Of a stretch of 56,278 nt of DNA, positions 50,301 to 56,278 are shown one piece after another. The position numbers were made by a program, and so were the translations under genes. This stretch comes from an uncultured Eubacteriales bacterium (GTDB lineage: Bacteria; Bacillota; Clostridia; Oscillospirales; Oscillospiraceae), in contig URAZ01000022.1 of NCBI GenBank assembly GCA_900545925.1, positions 1 through 56,278 on the forward strand, read 5' to 3'. Below the pieces are notes generated by a model. The model saw nothing but the letters and a program-made list of their open reading frames with translations. It was not told the DNA's origin and made no database searches. Within the stretch, counting starts at the first letter, position 1, and the number at the start of each line of letters is the position of its first letter.

Positions 50301-53300
50301 GTTGAAATCCGAGAAGTTGCCGAACATCGTGCCCGGATGGTTGAACTGGGAGATGGAGTCCTTGCCCTCGTCCTGCGCCAGCAGCGCGTAGTATTCCTTC
50401 ATACCCGCGTCGCCGGACTTGTTGTTCAGCGTCTTGTTGTTACGGGAAACGATACCCTTTGTCGCAAAGGTGTTGATGTGGCCGGGGCCGCCGGACCAGG
50501 TCATCTCAAAGCCCGCGAGACCGATGATGCCCTCATGGGTCTCATTGAACTGCGCAACGGTGTTCTTGTAGGTCGCCCAGCGCTCCTGAGAGAACGCAGT
50601 TGCCTTGGTCATGTCGTGCAGTGCCTCGGCGGGGTTTGGCGCGTCGGTCGTATCGAAGTAGTTGGAGTGGTCCGTGAAGGCAACGAAGTCAACGTTCGCG
50701 CTTTCCGGAAGGCTTGCGATATAGTCCAGAGCCATGGACAGCGTGCCTGCACCGTCGGAATACTCGCCGTTGTGGGAGTGGAGCTGGCCGAAGAGCATCT
50801 GGTAGTTGGTCTCACCGATAACGAAGTTCCAGGTCTTCGTGACGGACTTGCCGTCAGCGCGGGTGACCGTGATGGTGACAGAAACACGACCGTCCTCCAT
50901 GTCGGCGGTCGGCTTGTAGCTGACCTTGTCGTTCTCGTAGGTGAAGGCGACGTCCACACCGTTCACACTCATCGTGACAGTGGGGTTCGTGCCGACGTTT
51001 GCAAGCACCGCGGAGATCTCGGGGCGCTTGTCGTTCTTGGTCTGCGCGTTTGCGATGGGGCGAACGTCGGTGATGCCGGGCTCGTCCTTGATCTGGATGT
51101 CAACCGTGGAGTCGATGGCAACGCCCTTGTTGTCGGCGCCATAGACACGGACGGTCAGCTTCTCACCCTTGATGTACTCGGCAGGGATGACAGCCGTGTA
51201 GTGGCCGTCGAGCTCCGTGTATGCAAGCTCCACGCCGTTCATAGCGACATGCAGCTCCTTCACGCCGAACAGTGCGTCGATCGTGAAATGCAGCATGTAG
51301 CGCTGACCGGCCAGAGCGTCCGCCATGTTGCCGAAAACAGCCTTCGGCTCGTTGACGACGCCGTCCGTCAGCTTGGCGTTTGCGCAGGGATAGAAGTGAT
51401 AGGTAAATACGTCGCGGTCGGTGACGTTGTACATTCCCCACGTCGTAAAGCCGCCGGAGAAGTACTGGAGGTACTGGCTCTTGTCCTCAAAGGCCGCATT
51501 GCTCTTCATGCGATAGCCGCCGTTGTAGGCTTCCAGCGTCCAGTTCGCGTCGTCCGTCAGTTCGGTGGAGTAGTAGGCGTTGTTGCCCGTGCCATAGGAG
51601 CAGAGATAGCCGAACGCCTCGTTGTGGAAGCGGTAGAACTCGCCGCTCTTGGAGACCGTGAAGATCACGGCGCCGTTGTCGCAGAGCGCCTTGCCGTTCT
51701 TGATCTCAGCGCCGGTCGCGCTGATCGCGCAGCCGTAAATATCCGACAGGTCGCCGGTCATGCCGGACAGAACGCCCTTGGCCAGCAGGTTGTAGATGGC
51801 AACCTTGTCGCCTGCGTTCGGCAGGCCGGGCTTTTCGTTGCCTTCGAGCAGACGGTAGACCGTGACTGCCTTCTGGCTCTTAGGACCATAGCAGGAGAAA
51901 ATGCCTGCCGTGTTGTAGCGGATGGTGTTGGAGCCCTTGTCCGCCTTGGAGGTGATGGTCGCGGTGGTGTCCGCAGCGATATCAATGGTAAAGGAGCCGT
52001 TGATATCCTTTTCGTCCTGCGTGCGCAGCCAGTTGCTGCCCTGCGCGCTGGAGCCGAGCGGTGCATAGAGATAGCCGGTGTGGTTGCCGTTCAGGCAGTA
52101 CAGCGAGAACGTTCCGTCCTCAATGCCGGACTCAAGCTGAATGATCTGTGCGCTTTCCGGCTCGTAGCTGAGCAGTCCAGCGGCCTCATCCTTGATGACC
52201 GGCGCATTGTCGCGGTTGTTCGCCTTCTGGGTCTGGCCCATTGCGTAGTCCAGCTCCTTGACAACAACCAGAATGCGGTCGCCGGAGGAGAGCGTGGAGG
52301 CATCCTTCACGATTTCCGCCTTGTGCTCGCCGAGTACGGGCGGGACATAGACCGTGTATTTGAAGGTGACCTCGCGGCTGTCCTCCATGCCTTCCTTGAC
52401 TGCCTTCACGGTGAAGGAGATGTCCTCCGTGATGGCAATCGGAGCGGTGTAGGTCGTCCAGTCCGCAGCGCCGTTTGCCTTGTAAAGAATGGTCGCGTCT
52501 TCGGTCGCGCAGGTGAAGGTGACCTTATCGCCGTTGTGAACTTCACCGGAACGGGGAGACGCCTTGGGCGTTGCAACGGTCTTGGTGACCGAGCCGCCGC
52601 CGCTGCCGCCATTGCCGATCGCGTAGAAACGGAAGCCGAAGTTTTCAGTCGCGCCTTCGTTGTTGAAGCCCAGATAGAAGCTCTTGCTCTCCGTGCTCCA
52701 GCCCAGCTGCGCGCTCATAAAGTTCTTGACAAAGAACATATCGGTGCCTTCCGCCGCGGAGAGATTCCAGTTGAACGCCTTGTCGCCCAGCGTCAGCTTG
52801 ACCGGATAGCCTTCCAGATACTTACCGCCGTTTTCAAAGGTATACTGCTTGCCCTTTTCGCCTTCAATGACGCCGACCGTCCAGATGTTCTCTTCCGCAT
52901 AGCCGGACATCACGCCGTCGTCCGAAACAGTTACATCCGTTCCGACAAGGTTGCTCTTCTTCTCGTTGTCCGCGACAGTGCTGGACAGTGCCATGCCGCT
53001 GGACGGCTGATAGAGCACGACCTTGTCGCCTGCCGTCAGTTCCGTGGTAAAGCCGCCGGTTGAAGTCTTACCGGCAGAGAAGAACTGCATGGTGTACATC
53101 GGCCTGCTCCAGCTCTGGAAAATATAGGACGTGAAGTTGCCTTTATAGTTTTCGAGATACAGATTCTTTTCTTCAAACACCGCCGCATTCTTGACAAGGA
53201 AGCTGCCCGCGATCTCGTTGCCTTCCTTGTCCTTCGCAGCCTCCAACGTCCAAGTGCTGGCTTCGGAGGGAGCGCTCTCCAGAGACATATCGTTCTTTCC

Positions 53301-54248
53301 GTTGACTGTCAGGTAGTTTCCGTTCTCGTCCTGGAACGTATAATTGCCGTCAGAGTCCACGGTGACGGTCAGCGCAAGCATCTCCGCAGTGACCGAAAGA
53401 ATGCCGTCGTTGATCTCCGCCTCAACGGAGGTAAACTGCTTGCCGTCCTCGCCCAGCCCGGACATGACGCGATTCTTGCCCTTCTCGCCGGACGCCGGGT
53501 TGCAGATGTAGACCTGATCGCCGGAGTGAAGCTCCGTCAGCTGCGCCGCTTCGCCGGCTGCCGGATTGGGCTTCGGGTCGGGTTCGGGTTTGGGGTCTGG
53601 CTCCGGCTTGGGGTCGGGATTGGGTGTCGGCACAGAGCCGGTTCCGCCAAGCACCCAGAAGTTCAGCGTCTCGTCCTTGATGTTGCTGGGCACGCCGCTC
53701 GACGCGGAATAGCAGCGCCAATCGGGAGTCTGGTCTTCCTTCGTCGGAACGTAAACACCGAGCATACGGTTGACCGTCTTGTCCGGCAGGACAATATCAG
53801 CATTCAGGTAGCCGTACTCATTAACTGTCCAGACTGCCTTCACGTCCTTGCCGATTACAACACCCTTTGCCGTATTGGCCAGAGACAGGTAGTTCTCACC
53901 GGTGGTGATGTAATACCCGTCGCTGCCCTCTGCGGCGGAGATGTGCCAGCCGTACTGCGCGTCTGTGCCGCTCATGGTGAGCGTGTTGCCCTTGACGGTG
54001 CACACGAGTGCAAGTGCCACCTTCTTCTCCGCGTCAATCGTCGTGGGAAGCGCATAGGTGACCTCACCGCGCGTCATCGTGATGGCGACGGTATCCGTCG
54101 ACTTGATGTCCTTCAAATCTGTTTTTGCCCACGTCGCCGCGGACACAGGCTCATCAGCAGAGGCCGTGATCAGCATCGCCGGCATCATTGCCAGAACCAT
54201 GCTGAAAACCAGCAGCCATGCGAGGATCCTGCTGTGCTGATTCTTCAT
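47364..54248 (-). CDS. Giant cell-surface protein: repeats, PHP metallohydrolase, SLH domains
   Basis: A 2,294-residue exported protein. A signal peptide (1-31, cut after ASA) precedes about five related domains (roughly 32-205, 236-395, 400-545, 645-800, 807-975) that share SGDQVYI/AGDKVVLYQPSSG-like openings; a Pro-Lys-Pro-Glu linker lies near 214-232 and a chitobiase-like Ig module near 560-640. Two Ig-like modules follow to 1145. A PHP domain of the CehA/McbA type spans about 1148-1410: GQLHSHNGEYSDG, FTDHSNYF, QFNHPGT and NNQDNH supply metal ligands for phosphoester-type hydrolysis. A DUF4350-like domain (1618-1870), two OB-fold modules (1880-2080) and SLH repeats (about 2121-2294) end it. 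SLH repeats bind wall polymers, so the hydrolase acts at the surface. Confidence 0.88.
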   Translation of the reverse strand: MKNQHSRILAWLLVFSMVLAMMPAMLITASADEPVSAATWAKTDLKDIKSTDTVAITMTRGEVTYALPTTIDAEKKVALALVCTVKGNTLTMSGTDAQYGWHISAAEGSDGYYITTGENYLSLANTAKGVVIGKDVKAVWTVNEYGYLNADIVLPDKTVNRMLGVYVPTKEDQTPDWRCYSASSGVPSNIKDETLNFWVLGGTGSVPTPNPDPKPEPDPKPEPDPKPNPAAGEAAQLTELHSGDQVYICNPASGEKGKNRVMSGLGEDGKQFTSVEAEINDGILSVTAEMLALTVTVDSDGNYTFQDENGNYLTVNGKNDMSLESAPSEASTWTLEAAKDKEGNEIAGSFLVKNAAVFEEKNLYLENYKGNFTSYIFQSWSRPMYTMQFFSAGKTSTGGFTTELTAGDKVVLYQPSSGMALSSTVADNEKKSNLVGTDVTVSDDGVMSGYAEENIWTVGVIEGEKGKQYTFENGGKYLEGYPVKLTLGDKAFNWNLSAAEGTDMFFVKNFMSAQLGWSTESKSFYLGFNNEGATENFGFRFYAIGNGGSGGGSVTKTVATPKASPRSGEVHNGDKVTFTCATEDATILYKANGAADWTTYTAPIAITEDISFTVKAVKEGMEDSREVTFKYTVYVPPVLGEHKAEIVKDASTLSSGDRILVVVKELDYAMGQTQKANNRDNAPVIKDEAAGLLSYEPESAQIIQLESGIEDGTFSLYCLNGNHTGYLYAPLGSSAQGSNWLRTQDEKDINGSFTIDIAADTTATITSKADKGSNTIRYNTAGIFSCYGPKSQKAVTVYRLLEGNEKPGLPNAGDKVAIYNLLAKGVLSGMTGDLSDIYGCAISATGAEIKNGKALCDNGAVIFTVSKSGEFYRFHNEAFGYLCSYGTGNNAYYSTELTDDANWTLEAYNGGYRMKSNAAFEDKSQYLQYFSGGFTTWGMYNVTDRDVFTYHFYPCANAKLTDGVVNEPKAVFGNMADALAGQRYMLHFTIDALFGVKELHVAMNGVELAYTELDGHYTAVIPAEYIKGEKLTVRVYGADNKGVAIDSTVDIQIKDEPGITDVRPIANAQTKNDKRPEISAVLANVGTNPTVTMSVNGVDVAFTYENDKVSYKPTADMEDGRVSVTITVTRADGKSVTKTWNFVIGETNYQMLFGQLHSHNGEYSDGAGTLSMALDYIASLPESANVDFVAFTDHSNYFDTTDAPNPAEALHDMTKATAFSQERWATYKNTVAQFNETHEGIIGLAGFEMTWSGGPGHINTFATKGIVSRNNKTLNNKSGDAGMKEYYALLAQDEGKDSISQFNHPGTMFGNFSDFNYWNPEADSRMHLVEVGNGEGQIGGSGYYPSYEQYTLALDKGWHLAPSNNQDNHKAKWGNANDARDVLFVEQATEEGIYDAIRNYRVYATEDKNLELGYTVNDLPMGTIIESVPEMLKFDVSVMDPDEQDSISKVELIVNSGKVAYTWDDPAELAAGILTVELKPEYSYYYVKVTEADGDLAVTAPVWVGESLQLGITEMTADSTNPIVGETVTLTTKLYNKESSDAQIKSVVYTTEGSKVLFTDTTPRVLSADSSVSIDWKYVTELAKKTTITVTVVVEMEGKEYTFSAAVDLDVQDVSSLAYVGVDASHNNEYVSGYNKGLMGNFTTIAADSTVRVDMLDTSEKLIAACKDGKYAALVITPPSRRVAEGKDYTETELKALAEFNAAGGVLLISGVGDTNDQLPGAKHTAATQNALLEKLGSSLRLSDDGLYEDTSFALTLNSFGSSKLVQGLTTGISYYGGSTIYAVDATGAVSSEIPATVAAMLFANAAGTSVDKDGDGLGGETTPKYAYAENDARLLVMASEQLPGKGLIVVSGSTFMNDFDLQIPAANGNNALLQNIFKAINPVKVTPIAEVRKQTESGYKYTIEGVVTSNASGYDKTTAFFDCIYVQDATGGVCCFPISGDFKLGDVVRVTATTHFFQGEAELQVVSAEKLGETTPVEPTVITAAQLNNRSKEGLLATIKGTVTKITEASGLPESIYVKDESGEVARVFIDGYICSQMEIAGLKVGCSIEATGLASYDDTYAIENDSHARLRVRNRAEIICKESTNPTEPEKPEVKPNPGVIVIPGSGRPSSNPFADVAKGTWYYDYVMTAARNGLVEGDQYGNFRPQAGLTRAELVTLLYRLAGSPAVSGKPSFTDTTREWYQDAIAWAEQNGISNGLGNGKFAPDALVTREQMVTMIWRLAGEPASNADLSSFKDADSIPTWAQNAFAWAVEQGIVSGTRHWNRIGLYLAPHDDIKRCESVKILVVYAKLK

Positions 54249-54415
54249 AATTATCTCCTCTCATCAGCAAAAATTTTGCCCGTTTTCGGGCGCAAAAAGG
54301 GGCAAGTCCGACTTCCTGTGACTTGCCTAGAATGCTGGCGCGCGCTCAAGCAGACAAATGTTATGCGGTGCAAAAACACCGCATAACACTTGTTTGTGTT
54401 TATAGTCTGCGGTCA
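54249..54415 (-). promoter_or_regulatory. Hairpin-rich 5' leader of the SLH gene
   Basis: Two hairpins precede the giant gene: GTTATGCGGTG with its complement around CAAAAA (54360-54387), and GGCAAGTC with GACTTGCC around an 11-base loop (54301-54327). They could be an upstream terminator or leader RNA control. I do not recognise a riboswitch class. Confidence 0.45.
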
Positions 54416-54610
54416 CTATATTGAGCCCGCGTCAACGCCTAATAAGCTTATACCAGATAAAAGCTCAAAAATCAAGTATGGAGATTTTATAATTTCATCA
54501 CATTGTTTTTTTGATACTTCACCCAAATAATTTGTGAAAACGCTGTCTTTTCCGTCTGTTTCAGTGTTCTTGAGAGGAAAACAGGTAAAAGTCATCCGAA
54601 CAGGATCCAC
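54416..54610 (-). CDS. Possible small protein (up to 64 aa), doubtful
   Basis: A short AT-rich frame reads MTFTCFPLKNTETDGKDSVF and ends LLSGISLLGVDAGSI. Composition is protein-like, but the start (GTG 54610 or ATG 54595) has no ribosome binding site and no family is recognised. It may be a decayed gene end or part of a long untranslated leader. Confidence 0.25.
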   Translation of the reverse strand: MDPVRMTFTCFPLKNTETDGKDSVFTNYLGEVSKKQCDEIIKSPYLIFELLSGISLLGVDAGSI

Positions 54611-54745
54611 GTCTTTTCACCGTTCCGGCACGCTCTCACAATGCCCGCTGGCAAGCCGCCATGGGAAAAATCGTTCTTTTTTGTGACGAAGGCACTTTGC
54701 TCCTCTGTTGGCGCTTGTACTTCTTTGCATATTTCGATAACTGCC

Positions 54746-54795
54746 GGTAGGTACCCACCCGTCGACATTATACTGAAAAGATGCGCGAATGTCAA
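54746..54795 (-). promoter_or_regulatory. Perfect consensus promoter with downstream palindrome
   Basis: On the minus strand TTGACA (54795-54790) and TATAAT (54772-54767) are exactly 17 bp apart. The expected start falls in a near-palindrome, GGTAGGTACCCACC (54746-54759, one mismatch), which suggests an operator. The nearest good gene downstream is the SLH gene about 510 bp away; a small RNA is another option. Confidence 0.7.
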
Positions 54796-55016
54796 TTTGA
54801 CTTCTTCATACAGCTTGACTATTATCAGGGTACTGGCGTACATTCGGTGATGAAATCGAAGCGAAGGAAAAGCGCAAACGTGCCAACGCTGCTGCCGAGC
54901 AGAAGCGTGCACAAATTGCAGCGGACTTTGCGGATCATGTCTCTGACCTCATCAACTGGATATATCGCGACCTTGCGCATCTGGAGGGCGAGCGTGAGGA
55001 TCAGGCCATCCGCACG

Positions 55017-56219
55017 ATGCACCTTGCTCTGTATGTGATCTCCGCCGCACTCCAGACGCAGACGATTGACGAGAGTATGCGTTATCTTCTGCGCGCGTTC
55101 TGGAACGAGTTTCAGCCGACGCTGGACGAGAGCGTCTATCAGGCATTGTGCACGAAGCAGGTTCTGTTTGCGGAAATCGGTGAGATTTCCGAGAAGCGTC
55201 TCGGTTCGTTCTGGAGAAATCTACTCGACAATCTGCCGCCGGAACGTCGCGTCGGGAAAGATGATGATTTGCAGGAACTTCTGGACGATACGAGCCGACT
55301 CTACAATTATTTCAGCAGCGATAGTACGCCGATAATTGATTTTGCCAAGGAGATTGAGCCATATTGGGCAGCAATTCGCATACAGGAGGAATCCGAAGAA
55401 GCAGAAGAAGCCGAAGAATACGACGAGGATGAGGAACCGGAGGAAGAATCCGAGCCTTGGACAGATTTTTATGAAAAGACTGTGCCTGCGGGTAATGGCG
55501 GCGGATATTATCAGTTCTGCAATGTGCAGTTCAAGGACGGCGGAAACCCTTATGCCTATCTGACAGGCGGCTTGCCGCTTGCAGTCGGTGATTTTGTGGT
55601 CGTTCCGGTCGGCAATCGGAATACGGAGAAAACCGGCCGCGTGACGGACGTTTTTGTTTGCAGCGCGCAGGATGCACCGTATCCGCCGGAAAAGGCAAAG
55701 TTTGTGCTCCGGAAATCTGAGCAAACGGCATTTCCGGAGAAGAAAATCCCGCCCGTCGAGCAAACAACGACCGAAAAAACTGCGACCCCGATGCCGCCCG
55801 TACCAGTAGAACTGCCTGCGTCGGAGAAGCCAGCTTCGTTTGAAGCCGAACCAGTTCCGGAAGAACCGACGTTCACGCTTCCGCCGCTGCCGGAGCGGGA
55901 AGAACCGAAGAAGCCGAAACGCCGAATTCCTTGGGGCTGGCTGGCCGCAGCCGTTGCTGTTATCGCATTTTTCGTATTTGCCCTGCCGCCGCTCAAGAGA
56001 ACTGCCGAGGCGAACCGTCAGATGGTCATTGCACAGCAGGCTGCAGAGCGGGAGAAACGCGAGCAGGAAGAACAGCGGGCAGAGCAGGCCCGTCTGGAGG
56101 AAGAAGCTGCCGCGCAGCGTCGGCGCGAGGAAAAACAGGCCAGGATCGAAGCACTTCAAAACGCCGATCTGCCTTATCCGGGAATGCCGTATGAGGAACT
56201 GATACTAAAGCCTAATTAA
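55017..56219 (+). CDS. Single-pass membrane protein with coiled-coil tail, 5' end probably lost
   Basis: The first start codon is ATG 55017, giving 400 residues, but the same frame is open back to a stop at 54816. It reads protein-like there (FGDEIEAKEKRKRANAAAEQ, then LINWIYRDLAHLEGERED) without any start codon or ribosome binding site, so the true beginning has probably been lost. The protein has an acidic stretch (EEAEEAEEYDEDEEPEEE), a beta-like module (residues 155-225), a Pro/Glu-rich linker, one membrane helix near 310-330 (WGWLAAAVAVIAFFVFALPP) and a long Glu/Arg/Gln coiled coil. It ends in LPYPGMPYEELI, recalling short PYxGM motifs of element-borne membrane proteins. The function is unknown. 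Confidence 0.55.
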   Translation: MHLALYVISAALQTQTIDESMRYLLRAFWNEFQPTLDESVYQALCTKQVLFAEIGEISEKRLGSFWRNLLDNLPPERRVGKDDDLQELLDDTSRLYNYFSSDSTPIIDFAKEIEPYWAAIRIQEESEEAEEAEEYDEDEEPEEESEPWTDFYEKTVPAGNGGGYYQFCNVQFKDGGNPYAYLTGGLPLAVGDFVVVPVGNRNTEKTGRVTDVFVCSAQDAPYPPEKAKFVLRKSEQTAFPEKKIPPVEQTTTEKTATPMPPVPVELPASEKPASFEAEPVPEEPTFTLPPLPEREEPKKPKRRIPWGWLAAAVAVIAFFVFALPPLKRTAEANRQMVIAQQAAEREKREQEEQRAEQARLEEEAAAQRRREEKQARIEALQNADLPYPGMPYEELILKPN

Positions 56220-56278
56220 AACAATTGATTATCCAACTACGCCGTGTAATGCTCTTTATCGTATCAGAGGTCAAGGTG

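Noticed and set aside
47424..53063. An 1,879-codon open frame on the plus strand across the giant SLH gene
   Set aside because: It is the antisense shadow of a GC-rich gene: composition is rich in Arg, Val and Asp, no domain is seen, and the minus frame has a signal peptide, PHP motifs and SLH repeats.
54592..54766. A small protein starting at ATG 54765 on the minus strand
   Set aside because: Its ATG overlaps the -10 box of the consensus promoter, so it would not be in that transcript, and there is no ribosome binding site.
54746..54766. A T-box or known riboswitch next to the strong promoter
   Set aside because: The GGGTGG-GTACC string recalls a T-box antiterminator, but it lies at the 5' end, without specifier loop or terminator; no other class fits by eye.
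1..56278. CRISPR arrays, rRNA genes or full tRNA genes
   Set aside because: I saw no regularly spaced direct repeats, rRNA-like sequence or complete tRNA cloverleaf in either strand; only a tRNA 3' half is present. A covariance scan would settle this.

Overview
The window looks like a chromosome segment of a gut-type clostridial bacterium, most likely Oscillospiraceae or a near relative. The grounds are Gram-positive features (lipoprotein boxes, S-layer homology repeats, YesM/YesN signalling, AGGAGG ribosome binding sites), a moderately high GC coding style, and mobile-element genes typical of that group. The assignment is inferred from gene content and was not tested by a database search.

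Layout. (1) 1-3.9 kb is part of an integrated element: a serine recombinase cut by the window edge, small unknown genes, a GNAT acetyltransferase, a RepA-like AAA ATPase and a DUF6076 protein. (2) 3.9-17.6 kb is a host-glycan locus. On the minus strand lie a lipoprotein sugar-binding protein, two CUT1 permeases, a GH95-like hydrolase, a GH95 fucosidase-type gene broken by a frameshift, and a GH112 galacto-N-biose/lacto-N-biose phosphorylase. A divergent YesM/YesN two-component system faces them. (3) 17.6-22.8 kb is AT-rich in its first part and full of broken genes: a SurA-like gene with a one-base poly-A shift, a beta-helix/F5-8C surface protein with an internal deletion, a 154-bp inverted-repeat element, and an ECF S-component remnant joined head-to-head to a 5'-truncated clpB.

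(4) 22.8-39.5 kb is a sugar catabolic island: a ROK repressor, a NagB-like protein with an altered active site, a CBM9-like protein and an AraC regulator; then a TIM-barrel isomerase with a Gfo/Idh oxidoreductase; then a PIG-L deacetylase, a complete RbsCAB-type importer, a second Gfo/Idh enzyme, two tandem DegT-type PLP aminotransferases and a neutral-ceramidase-fold protein that seems to lack the ceramidase nucleophile. Import, deacetylation, transamination, oxidoreduction and isomerisation would suit catabolism of an acetylated amino sugar or aminocyclitol. This is the best candidate in the window for an undescribed pathway. (5) 39.7-41.4 kb holds an M3 oligopeptidase.

(6) 41.4-46.0 kb is a decayed mobile element: an IS110 fragment, a relaxase C-terminal fragment, a RepA N-terminal remnant, a Cys-rich protein and an intact IS5-type insertion sequence. 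It ends at the 3' half of a tRNA-Arg(CCT) gene, which I read as an attachment site. (7) 46.0-54.8 kb carries a YibE/F membrane protein and a 2,294-residue secreted protein with repeated N-terminal domains, a PHP (CehA/McbA-type) metallohydrolase domain and C-terminal SLH repeats. A consensus promoter lies about 510 bp upstream of it. (8) 54.8-56.3 kb has a single-pass membrane protein whose 5' end looks truncated.

A stem-loop-bearing intergenic repeat occurs in both mobile regions (near 1.5 kb and 41.6 kb).
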